A DNA stretch of 64,000 bases from Sugiyamaella lignohabitans. Taxonomy: Eukaryota > Ascomycota > Dipodascomycetes > Dipodascales > Trichomonascaceae. Below the pieces are notes generated by a model. It saw only the letters and a program-made list of their open reading frames with translations, searched no databases and had not been told where the DNA came from. Both the position numbers and the translations under genes were made by a program. The stretch is from positions 3,658,001 to 3,722,000 of the forward strand of contig NC_031674.1 in the NCBI RefSeq assembly GCF_001640025.1, written 5' to 3'. This document shows, piece after piece, positions 1 to 9,037 of this stretch (its first letter is position 1; each line of letters begins with the position of its first letter).

Positions 1-2
1 TT

Positions 3-842
3 AGGCATCGGGCAGAGAGAGTCCGCATTCATGACTTCGATCATCCTCACCATCATCATGCCCGCCAGTCTAAACATGACCCCAATAAAGGCAAAGTAAC
101 AGGTGGACGTGATAATGCCAGTAAGAAACCGCCACTTTCATTGCGTATATTTCTAGCATCTGCTTTTGCTGTAGTCGGCTATGCTATAGGGAAGCAAGTT
201 GCTCTTACATCAGTGTCCCCTACGGAGCAGGAACTGGAAGTGCGGAGCAAGTTTGTAATGGATACTCCAGAATACAAATTTCTTCACTCTCACCCAATGG
301 TTCAACAGCTTAGAAACGACCCTAGATATGTAGAGTCCCATTATTTTGATGCTATTCCTGCGTACCATCAAGATGTGATGGTAACATCTGGAAAGCTTTC
401 GGGAAGGGGGTTGATAACGGTGGAACCACTGGTCTTTACTTCTAAAGCATCTAGTAGTGCTGAGGATGGTCAAGAGATGTACGTCTTCTATCACGTCGGT
501 GACCGTATAATGCACCATCAGCGAGATTCTGTTCATACAGGGTTGTTGGCAACCCTAATGGATGAAGGACTTTCTCGCTGCGCGTTTAGTCGTCTGCCTA
601 GCAAATATGGGGTTACAGCGAGCCTTGAGCTCGACTACAAGGCTCCCTTGCCGGCGAACTCTTATATTGTTTTACGAGCTAAGAATACCGATGCTAAACA
701 ACGAAAGTCCTGGGCTCAGGGGTCTCTGGAAGTCCTCGATTCAAGTTGCACATTGGAAAAGCATGGTGAAGTCATTGTAGAGGGAAGCGTTCTGATGATT
801 GAACCCAAATGGGCGAAGTACATAGTATGGCTGTTTAATTGA
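3..842 (+). CDS. Hotdog-fold (4HBT) thioesterase-like protein, 5' end outside window
   Basis: The reading frame is open to the left edge, so the start codon lies upstream and only the C-terminal 279 residues are visible. A histidine-rich hydrophilic stretch is followed by a single hydrophobic segment (LRIFLASAFAVVGYAIGK) and then a hotdog domain. The helix motif HTGLLATLMDEGL is the 4HBT/PaaI signature, with downstream strands reading GVTASLELDYKAPLP and VIVEGSVLMIEPKWAKY. Fungal proteins of this layout are usually mitochondrial membrane-anchored acyl-CoA thioesterase-like proteins of unproven substrate. The layout resembles yeast Fmp10-type proteins, but I do not assign that name. The next feature downstream is a LINE 3' end on the opposite strand. 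Confidence 0.75.
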   Translation, partial: RHRAERVRIHDFDHPHHHHARQSKHDPNKGKVTGGRDNASKKPPLSLRIFLASAFAVVGYAIGKQVALTSVSPTEQELEVRSKFVMDTPEYKFLHSHPMVQQLRNDPRYVESHYFDAIPAYHQDVMVTSGKLSGRGLITVEPLVFTSKASSSAEDGQEMYVFYHVGDRIMHHQRDSVHTGLLATLMDEGLSRCAFSRLPSKYGVTASLELDYKAPLPANSYIVLRAKNTDAKQRKSWAQGSLEVLDSSCTLEKHGEVIVEGSVLMIEPKWAKYIVWLFN

Positions 843-888
843 TAATATTTCATCCTCTGGTAAATGTACATTATTATAATGGCTAAGT

Positions 889-1108
889 AATGAATGAATG
901 ATAAATGAATAAATCTTGTTTAAAGTCCTCTACTATACATAATTAATACAATTCAAATAATTTCAAATCCCATCATTTACACATTACCAGGAGGACTGCT
1001 CGCATTTTTACCTGAGTACAGGCTGTTTACTTTGGCTATTTTGAGTTCGATATATTTGACGCCACTGGATTCCCCATTAAAATATCAAAATGACTTAAAA
1101 GGCTCACT
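889..1108 (-). repeat. LINE family A 3' end (untranslated part and tail), copy 1
   Basis: This stretch closely matches the repeats at 37940-38070, 38106-38361 and 47388-47781. Shared pieces include AATCTTGTTTAAAGTCCT, ACCAGGAGGACTGCTCGC and ATTTGACGCCACTGGATT. At its low-coordinate end is a run of ATGAATGAATGA, which on the minus strand is a simple 3' tail. I infer the minus orientation because the copy at 47388 is fused to minus-strand LINE coding sequence. The copy is truncated at about 1108. Confidence 0.75.
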
Positions 1109-1363
1109 AAGGCGCTGATATAGCTCGCGTTTCAAAACTGACCATTTTATTTGTTAGTCCAACCTGTAAGGCTGAAGAGCAAGGTGAATGGTTCCATATA
1201 ACTTTTAAGCAGATTTGCAGCTCAATTCAATGAGCTGAGCGAAATTAGAAAAAAATACCGTATTTATCGACTACTTGACTTCGTTACTATATTACGATTA
1301 AAACTCCAAATAATGGAGACAAAACATAAGTTGGACTAAGTAGCATAGTGGGTTCAACGTATA

Positions 1364-1435
1364 TCCGCAATAGTTTAATGGCTAGAATCTCCGCCTGTCA
1401 CGCGGGAGATCTGGGTTCGATTCCCAGTTGCGGAG
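1364..1435 (+). tRNA. tRNA-Asp (GUC), copy 1
   Basis: The 72-base sequence folds as a cloverleaf. The 7-bp acceptor stem pairs TCCGCAA with TTGCGGA and has G as discriminator. The D arm contains AGTTTAATGGCTAGAAT, the anticodon loop is CTGTCAC (anticodon GTC), and the T loop is TTCGATT. There is no intron. A run of T follows and would end Pol III transcription. An identical copy lies 264 bases downstream. Confidence 0.97.
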
Positions 1436-1627
1436 CACTCTTTTTTTTGTCTATCGTCTGTCTGATAGACATAAATTTAATGCTTACAATGGGTATTCAC
1501 AACCAGTATTGGAATAAAACAATGATTGTTTTTTCTCTTGGAAGAAAATACTCTTGCACAATCCTTTTGTCCATGAATCATGAGTTTTATAAGGGTCAGT
1601 CATGTTCATATATCTCGTCAATTCGCA

Positions 1628-1699
1628 TCCGCAATAGTTTAATGGCTAGAATCTCCGCCTGTCACGCGGGAGATCTGGGTTCGATTCCCAGTTGCGGAG
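1628..1699 (+). tRNA. tRNA-Asp (GUC), copy 2
   Basis: It is identical over all 72 bases to the tRNA-Asp at 1364-1435, in the same orientation. The similarity continues for only a few bases on either side (GCAATAGTTTA upstream context, GCGGAGCA downstream). A T run follows at about 1706. The pair is probably a local duplication. Confidence 0.97.
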
Positions 1700-3355
1700 C
1701 ATCCCTCTTTTTTTGTCCCAAATATCATATTTTTCAGAAGCATCGAACTAGTTAAGAAATCTAGAACGATTATGAATCTCTGTCTTTGAATGACTTCTAT
1801 TACAATCTCAGAATGGTAGTTAGAAGGAAGTATATTCAAGTACATACAAGACAAGTCACTAGAGTCAAGTCCTTTTATTATTTTGCTTAGTAACTTGGAT
1901 ACTTTTGTAGTATACGGTTATCAAGAACCAGCTTTAGTGAAACTTTCAGCTTTATTCCGAGAGTTCCGACAGATCATCGCTTGACCGATGTATCACATGT
2001 TAGATCCACACACATAAATGATATAAACAAATCTATATTTATTACCTCTTCTCATGGGGTTAAATAGTTCGGGAGGGGTGAAGACAATTTGTTTGACCTT
2101 GGGGAACGATCAAGATCGCTTGCATAAAAGCTTATCTAGAGCCTGCAGCAAGATTAGGTTGGTTATCACTGCATTCCATATGCAACGATAACGTATCTAT
2201 GATGCCTAATGATAAGTATCACAGATGGGAAGCAATCAAGGCCATTGAAATAAATTGATTCTTGGCTTGGCATCAGGCTAAAAGAATTGTAGATACTAGC
2301 TAGCTGCTCGAACTTTTGTGAGGATGCCGCTAGCTGTTTCCGAGAATATGGCGGGGGTTAGTTTCTTATCTCTTTCTTGAGCATCTTTCAAATACACCGA
2401 AATGACATACCTTTTATTGCTACTAAAAGTTTTTCTATGTCGTAACAGGGTAGAATGATACAATAAGTGGGGCTCTGGCTTTCCTTAAGTTGCCTGTAGC
2501 TTTACATATAGGGAAAGAGGATGTCAAGACTAGCTTTTGCCGCTCGTCTACCCACACCATCTAAGTAGCAATTGTAATCTTAAACTAACTTTAGGCGGAG
2601 CCAAGTCGACCGCGTCTGCAGCGGTCGCATGCTGATAAATCTTGAATATATTCTTATTTGCAACGAAGAAGAAGTTCATATTAGGTGGTAGTTATAAAAG
2701 AGTCTATCAATATGAAATTCGTGAGTTTTAGGTAAATAACCAGTATTTTTGGCTCAACGATTACTTGACCAACTGATTTCTTGCTAAAAATTGAGGGGAA
2801 CCACCTATCGACTCATTAGGGTTCATGGAGGTTAGGTCGAGCTTGGCCGCTAAAACGCGACCTGTTAATTATGCATAAGGCTAACTCCGTCTGATTACTA
2901 GCATCTTTGCCAAAAACGGATTATTATCAGAACCGATAACTGTGCGTCTCTTTTCAAGCCTAACGGAACTATACTTGGTTTTCCATCGTATGGTATTTTA
3001 GGCTGTTATCTTTGATTGTCTTCAATTGTCAGCAATAGATTCTTGTTTTCTATTTGATCATGTGCTTGGAAATATAAACAAGAACATTATCGGCCAGTTT
3101 CAAGCGAATTTTACTCAGAAGATTTGAACTCCCCAAGATCTGGGAGATCTGGATGAAATAATAAGCTGGGCACATCATTATCAGCCAGGGTCGACAATCA
3201 AATTGAAGTGCAGATTTGGTCATCGACTAGTAACAATCAAACGCATAACATCTGCCGAAGTTGAATTCATTTCGACTAGGAGAAATTCGAGTTGGCATAT
3301 ACTTTGCCGGATTGTCTTATCTTAAGTTAAGCCACCAGTATAAATTGATTACAAA
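1700..3355. other. Gene-free stretch
   Basis: No convincing coding region, RNA gene or repeat is visible in these 1.65 kb. The last few hundred bases are presumably the promoter of the gene starting at 3356. Confidence 0.6.
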
Positions 3356-4987
3356 ATGGACAGGGTCCAACAGATCATAGATAAGATTCCTCCCCATTAT
3401 ATTCAGACGAGTATTAAACTCTCACAATGGGCTGTATCAGTCGTTTATTACCAGTTGATTTTACTTCTACATTTTGTTTGGGCGGCATTCAAGTATTCAT
3501 TTCGGATCATTGTGAGGGCTTTACAAGTTTGTTTCATTCATCCTTTATTTGTTGCGTGGAATGTCTTTGAATTGTTCTATAAGACTGTGGTCCTTCCTAT
3601 CTTCTATTTCAGCATTGTTGCTGGGGTCATGGGAATCTTTGCTGGGATTGTTGTAGGCGGGTGTGCCTTGATAATAGATTCCCTATCCCCATCAGGTATC
3701 GACAAACGAAGGATTATGAGCTATCCAGACAAGCTACAGAAGCGAGACAAGCATAGTGAGCAAGAATATGGCGCAGTTGAAGGTGTTCTTGTCAAAGGTG
3801 CAAGGCAACTAAGGAAACGAAGAAAACAGACGAATAACAACAACAGTGCCCCAAATCAAAAACCTCACAAACAAGTTTCTCAGTTCGACGAAGTGGAAAA
3901 ATATAAAAGTCTGCAAAAATTAAGAAAGCTGCGTGAACGAAGGCAAAAACAGGAGCGACAAAGAGAGGAACAAGAACAATGGGAATCTGACCATGGCAAG
4001 AAAGAGAAGCATGAACAGCTATGGCAAATGAATTCCACCGCAGACCAGGGGCCTGAGACAGATCAATTTCACTTAGGAAGAATTGAGGATGAGTCTTTTA
4101 ATACGCCGGCTAAAGAGATGACAACATTGATTAGCGACGATAATTATAATACGACTACAAGTGAAGATGATGTAGACCTCTTATCTCCTAAAAGTTTATC
4201 AGACAGCCCTTTCAGCAATGACGACGGGCCATCTCAGAACACTGTGAAGGCTATCAGATCTGGCCCTGTACTCAGCATGGAAGCCAAGCATCCAGAGTCA
4301 ATGGTAAAGAATGGTTCTAGCTCTCCTGATCAAGCGTCAAAAGTTACATATATCCCGGCTACCATTCCACACCGAGACTCTATCACAGACCATTCTAAAA
4401 GCTCAATCAAGCGTAATGCCAGCCATCAGAGACAACGCTCGACATCATCGATATCAAGCTTAGAAGGCATATCACCTTCAGATAGAAAGCTCAAGATGGG
4501 TTTTACTCTTGAGCCATTTTCGGGAAAATCCACCTCAGAGCCTATATCACCACGAAACACCACATCTGTGCCGTTGTCGGCAGCTACCACAACGCCGAAC
4601 AAAAAAGTCACTATTGCTGATCCTAAAGGAAATATGTCTTTTTCGAAGGAATATTACCTCAGTTCAAGCTCCCCTGTGACGCTAGGCCATTACGAAGACG
4701 AAGATGGATATTTTACCACACCAACCTATACATCGCCTCCACGAAGGTATAGTGGAGATGCAATAACTGAAGAAGATGAGGAAGGAGAGGAAGATGATGC
4801 CGAAGAGAATAAGTGGTCTCTACCTCGTACGCCTACTTCAAGCCTTTTTAGTCAGAAAAAGTGGAATCGAGTGGCTGAAAGTGTTTGGAAGGGTGTCAAA
4901 CCAACAAAGACCACGCCGGCTGTCAACTCCAACACGCCAGCATCATCTGTTTATGACTCGCCGATAAGAGTCCCCTCACATACTTGA
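3356..4987 (+). CDS. Membrane protein with long charged and Ser/Thr-rich cytosolic tail, function unknown
   Basis: This intact frame encodes 543 residues and begins with ATG. The first 110 residues are strongly hydrophobic, with membrane segments at roughly 25-47 and 58-110, the second being glycine-rich (VAGVMGIFAGIVVGG). A mixed-charge coiled-coil-like stretch follows at about 180-215 (LQKLRKLRERRQKQERQREE). The rest is disordered, rich in Ser, Thr and SP/TP sites, with an acidic patch near residues 465-480. The layout, with a hydrophobic N-terminal hairpin and a long cytosolic tail, recalls the seipin partner Ldb16 or promethin-like lipid-droplet proteins, but I cannot recognise a diagnostic motif and leave it unnamed. 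Confidence 0.85.
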   Translation: MDRVQQIIDKIPPHYIQTSIKLSQWAVSVVYYQLILLLHFVWAAFKYSFRIIVRALQVCFIHPLFVAWNVFELFYKTVVLPIFYFSIVAGVMGIFAGIVVGGCALIIDSLSPSGIDKRRIMSYPDKLQKRDKHSEQEYGAVEGVLVKGARQLRKRRKQTNNNNSAPNQKPHKQVSQFDEVEKYKSLQKLRKLRERRQKQERQREEQEQWESDHGKKEKHEQLWQMNSTADQGPETDQFHLGRIEDESFNTPAKEMTTLISDDNYNTTTSEDDVDLLSPKSLSDSPFSNDDGPSQNTVKAIRSGPVLSMEAKHPESMVKNGSSSPDQASKVTYIPATIPHRDSITDHSKSSIKRNASHQRQRSTSSISSLEGISPSDRKLKMGFTLEPFSGKSTSEPISPRNTTSVPLSAATTTPNKKVTIADPKGNMSFSKEYYLSSSSPVTLGHYEDEDGYFTTPTYTSPPRRYSGDAITEEDEEGEEDDAEENKWSLPRTPTSSLFSQKKWNRVAESVWKGVKPTKTTPAVNSNTPASSVYDSPIRVPSHT

Positions 4988-6017
4988 TTTAGCTGGTCTT
5001 GTTCAAAGTACGTACTGGGAATATATTTATCATTAAGCTCACAGCTAGAGAAGGTGCCGATATAGCTCTTGGCATCTGCAGTTATGCTATCTAGATAAGC
5101 TGTAAGACTGACAGGAAACAGCATTAGTGTCTGAGACGGTGTCTCAGCTATTATACGTGGGTTGGGAACGACTACGACACAGCTGCTGCTCCCTTAGCGA
5201 CCCTGTAAATACGAAGAAAGAGAGGGTGAATGCCTCACACAACTTATTGGTTTTGGTTAGGAACTTTTGTCGGAGCCCGAAAACGCCTTACTATTCAAGA
5301 GCTCGGGCTAAGATAATAATGGGCAACTGCTAACATCAACTCACGGGCTTTCAGCTGGCTCTCTGCAATAGGGTTTATCACATCATTGCCTGCCTAAGCT
5401 ACTCAGGGTCCAGGTATCATGAACGTGCCTCATTGTGCATATGCAGCCAACGCGGTCAACGTTACCAACGGCTCAGTTCTCCGATGGTCCAATAAACTTT
5501 GGGTATTCAGCACATGGTCAGACTAGGTTCAGGGGGATAGTCCAAAGTTCACACCAATTTGTCTGAGACTGAGACCGATCAGCGCAGATGGTCGATGATG
5601 ACGTGCAACTTTAATTGAAAACTCGTACAAGAGCTGTGCATGATCCGAATATTCACATTTCAAAAGCCGAAACGAGATCAAGGATAACAAAAAAAAAAAA
5701 CTCTTCGTCATGCAATAGCCAAGTCCCCAATCCTACCAGGAGGCGTAGTCCGTGGTCATGCCCATAGTTTTCTGTAGATCGTGTTACATCTCGTTGAATG
5801 CTTTATGTTTCCGTTATGTTACTTCAGCAACTTTCAACCGATATTTTATTTATTGCCTTTTACCGAACTGTTGCACTTCTGTGTTTAGTTTATGGTGCCT
5901 GGATCCAATCTAGAACTAGCTAGAATAGTTGGCTAAGACTAGACCACATTGGCACAGGTTTCATTTAATTCTATTTTTTATTTCTTTTTCCATTTAAGTA
6001 GGGAAAACCAATAAACC

Positions 6018-6046
<29 letters not shown>
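6018..6046. repeat. Poly(dA:dT) run of 29 A
   Basis: There is an uninterrupted run of 29 A followed by TTAATTAATT. Such tracts in yeast promoters usually exclude nucleosomes. A retrotransposed poly(A) tail is an alternative, but no element or target duplication is visible beside it. Confidence 0.9.
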
Positions 6047-6051
<5 letters not shown>

Positions 6052-6123
6052 TAATTGATAGAGATGACAATTGTAAAAAGTAAGGAAACAAACCGAAATA
6101 CTATAGGGCTGAGGGTACTAATT

Positions 6124-6129
6124 CACGTG
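6124..6129. promoter_or_regulatory. CACGTG box (possible Pho4/Ino2-Ino4-type bHLH site), distal
   Basis: A CACGTG core lies about 1.26 kb upstream of the GIT1-like start. In S. cerevisiae GIT1 is controlled by phosphate and inositol bHLH factors that bind this core. The role here is inferred from that knowledge and the distance is large. Confidence 0.25.
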
Positions 6130-6465
6130 TCAGATAATCGTATACCTTATCAACACGGTTTATTACCGCTTTCGAGATAATAATTTTGAAGAACCATGTT
6201 CCGCACTTAGAGTTGTCTTAAATCTTTCGAATCACAGTTTATCTTAGGTTAACGTGATCTAACGGCATATTTCAATGCTTTCTTCTACCTAAATGCCGTT
6301 GTCGTTTCACTTTTTCGAGTAGTCCTCTGGGGAACCCACGGTTCGATTTTCTTAGGTATTAAGTAGTAGTTCAATTGATAGGCGCGAAGCACACCTTTGC
6401 AGACATTAATACCGGTCGAAGGCGGCAACCAGAGAAGTAGGAAATTGAACTTGACTCTCCTAGCT

Positions 6466-6471
6466 CACGTG
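6466..6471. promoter_or_regulatory. CACGTG box (possible bHLH site), proximal
   Basis: A second CACGTG core lies about 0.92 kb upstream of the GIT1-like start. The same reasoning and caveat apply as for the site at 6124. Confidence 0.3.
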
Positions 6472-7294
6472 GCAGAATTCCAATCCTGTATGATCATCGG
6501 ATACCGTTGACTGATAGTATTCTCAACGCAACTGATCATATATACAATAAAGAAAGTTTTGTGATAACAGTATCTTCACAATTTATTAGAATATAGGACA
6601 GAATCCAGATCATTAGAACTTTATTCCAGTGCTTTTACGGAATACTCATTACCCCTCATTAAATTAAAACCCTAATATCACGCAAAAGACTGGGAGAGGA
6701 AGTTTTTGTTCCGACACTAGTAGCTGTAGATCGTTACAGCAGGTTTCGTGCCGTGCATGTCTCACTCACTGACCTGCCATCGCAATGAGCTGATTACCAG
6801 AATCCACTTCTATTTCATATGGACTGCCAAAATCCTGGATCCTAATAAACCTCTACAAAGAATATAAAAGGTATTAAAGGCAACAAATGACTAATGTTTT
6901 TGAATTGAAATATTATAGGTAGAATCCTTATCTCTCTATGTTCTTATCAATACAGGGTCGCGTTGGAGCTTCTTTATCGAGGATCTAGAAAATTCCCTAA
7001 AAGAAATACAGCACAATATTCCATCCGCTTAAGTATAAGAGTTTCACAGGTTGCAGGAAGATTGCATAAATAGAAAAAAGAAAAGCCAATCATCTCCCAC
7101 CCACAATCAAACAGCCAATCGACTCTCCAAAACCTTTCACATTCGCTAAGTCGATGCTCAGAAATTTCTGATCATCCTTCCAAAGTACCTATCTGTACCT
7201 ATATGTGAGGCAGCGGTTGGGCCATACGAAGCGGAGTAGTGTTCGATTGTAGCCTAACAAGATTTGGCCCTCCTTGGTGATAAGCTAACAAAAG

Positions 7295-7303
7295 TATATA
7301 TAT
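7295..7303 (+). promoter_or_regulatory. TATA-like element of the GIT1-like gene
   Basis: TATATATAT lies about 85 bases upstream of the ATG at 7388, a normal yeast TATA distance. A T run follows nearer the start codon. Confidence 0.5.
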
Positions 7304-7387
7304 CCGACCAACGTCGCTGAACTTAGCAGGAATTTTTTTTTTTGGATTCTTTTCTAGACAAAAAATCTCAAAACATTTTGATATATC

Positions 7388-8929
7388 ATGTCTTTTGTAA
7401 ACAACTGGCTTGATAAAATCTCAGCCGAGATCTGCTTACCTGGATCTCCAAAGGCACAAGAGGAGACTTATGATGAATACTCGCGTGATTTTGATGACCC
7501 AACTGAGAAACCTCGTCTTGGAAAGTATTGGACCATTGTCACCGCCGGTGCTGGCTTGTTTTCCGATGGTTACGTCAATAACTCGATTGGTACTGCTGGT
7601 ACTTGTTTGAGTATTCTCTATCCCAAGGAATACAAGAACTCCCCTGCCCAGGGTAATGTTGCCTCTATTGCATTCGTCGGTACTGTTGTTGGTCAATTGT
7701 CGTTTGGTTGGATTGTTGACCATTATTCCCGTAAGTTTGGTATGCTGCTCGGTACTGTCATTTTGATGCTCTTTACCGTGCTTGCTGCAGGATCTTGGGG
7801 AGCTCATGGTTCTATCTACGGTATGCTTGCTGCCCTGACTGCCTACAGATTTTTCTTGGGTATCGGTATTGGTTCTGAATATCCTGCTGGATCTGTGGCA
7901 TGTGCCGAGGCTACCATGCACCTCAGCAAAGGTAGACGTAACAGATGGTTTGTGTGGTTTACCAACTTCATGATTGACTTTGGTTTTGTTGTATCTGCAT
8001 TTGTTCCTTTGGTCTTGCTATGGATCTTTGGTACCCACCATCTTAACGCTGTCTGGCGTTTGACCATTGGTTTGGGTGTCTTCCCACCAATTTCCCTCTT
8101 CTTCTTGCGTCTCAGATACAAGGAAGATAAGAGATTCACCAAGAACAACTTTAAGAAGACAGGCGTTCCTTACTGGCTTATTCTCAAGTTCTACTGGCGC
8201 AGATTGTTTGTCGTTTCATTGATCTGGTTTATCTATGATTTCTCAAGTTACTCTTTCGGTATTTTCTCTTCCACTATTCTTAATGGACTGATTCCCGATG
8301 GCAATTTGTACAAGACCTTTGGCTGGAATGTTGTTTTTAACTTGTTCTATATCCCCGGTGCCTTTTTGGGTGCCATCGCTGCTGATTATATTGGACCCCG
8401 TCTCACCTTGGCTTTTGGTGTCGGTCTTCAAGGTATTATCGGTTTCATTATGGCTGCCAGATACGCCTCGCTTTCTGAGCATATTGCTTCGTTCACTGTA
8501 GTCTTTGGTATTTTCACTGCTTTAGGTGAATTTGGCCCTGGTGACAACATTGGTCTTATTTGTTCCAAGACTTCTTCTACTGCCATCCGTGGTCAATATT
8601 ACGGTCTTGCTGCTGCCATCGGCAAGATCGGTGCATTTGTTGGAACAAAGGTCTTCCCTATTATTTTGAACCACAACGCTAGTGCTCCTTTCTATATTTC
8701 TTCTTCGCTTTGTATCTTTTCAGCTTTTCTTGCTCTCTTCTGCTTACCAGCTCTGACTCAAGACTCCATTCAAGAGGAAGATATTAGATTTAGAGAATAT
8801 CTTTCTGCTAGTGGTTTTGACATGAGCAGATTGGGCGAAACTCTGGAGTCTGATATGTCCCCTGAAATGGACCCCGTCGATCCTATTGACTATGAAAAGA
8901 AGTCCGCTGTTCAAACTAGTGCCATGTAA
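7388..8929 (+). CDS. GIT1: GIT1-like glycerophosphoinositol/glycerophosphocholine permease (MFS)
   Basis: The 513-residue protein belongs to the phosphate:H+ symporter branch of the MFS and probably imports glycerophosphodiesters at the plasma membrane. Visible family marks are SDGYVN in the first membrane helix (59-64), the cytoplasmic loop DHYSRK (111-116), GSEYPAG (162-168), the central FYWRRL plus FSSTIL region (268-297), and EFGPGDNIGL (381-390) followed by STAIRGQYYGL. Length and motif order match yeast Git1, about 518 residues. Codon use is strongly biased (GGT, TTG, GCC, AAG), suggesting high expression. It is convergent with the ENA-type ATPase gene, 108 bases away. Paralogous glycerophosphocholine or phosphate carriers cannot be excluded as the exact substrate class. 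Confidence 0.88.
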   Translation: MSFVNNWLDKISAEICLPGSPKAQEETYDEYSRDFDDPTEKPRLGKYWTIVTAGAGLFSDGYVNNSIGTAGTCLSILYPKEYKNSPAQGNVASIAFVGTVVGQLSFGWIVDHYSRKFGMLLGTVILMLFTVLAAGSWGAHGSIYGMLAALTAYRFFLGIGIGSEYPAGSVACAEATMHLSKGRRNRWFVWFTNFMIDFGFVVSAFVPLVLLWIFGTHHLNAVWRLTIGLGVFPPISLFFLRLRYKEDKRFTKNNFKKTGVPYWLILKFYWRRLFVVSLIWFIYDFSSYSFGIFSSTILNGLIPDGNLYKTFGWNVVFNLFYIPGAFLGAIAADYIGPRLTLAFGVGLQGIIGFIMAARYASLSEHIASFTVVFGIFTALGEFGPGDNIGLICSKTSSTAIRGQYYGLAAAIGKIGAFVGTKVFPIILNHNASAPFYISSSLCIFSAFLALFCLPALTQDSIQEEDIRFREYLSASGFDMSRLGETLESDMSPEMDPVDPIDYEKKSAVQTSAM

Positions 8930-8998
8930 AACATTCTAAAAATTGTTGTTTCGTTGCTTTATTTGTTTTTTTAAATCTATTGTGCCTATTATAAAATC

Positions 8999-8999
<1 letters not shown>

Positions 9000-9032
<33 letters not shown>
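9000..9032. repeat. (AAT)n microsatellite
   Basis: About 11 units of ATA/AAT lie between the convergent ends of the GIT1-like and ENA-like genes. No LINE 3'-end sequence is attached, so I read it as a simple repeat. Confidence 0.95.
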
Positions 9033-9033
<1 letters not shown>

Positions 9034-9037
9034 TTAT

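Larger units (their letters stand above)
4988..7387. other. 2.4-kb gene-free stretch upstream of the GIT1-like gene
   Basis: I see no supportable gene. It contains a 29-base A run, two CACGTG boxes, a TATA-like stretch just before the GIT1-like gene, and a small perfect inverted repeat at 5131-5147 (CTGAGAC-ggt-GTCTCAG). It probably serves as a long 5' regulatory region together with the 3' end of the gene at 3356. Confidence 0.5.

Noticed and set aside
7436..8482. Several long antisense frames over the GIT1-like gene
   Set aside because: They are shadows produced by the strong codon bias of the sense gene.
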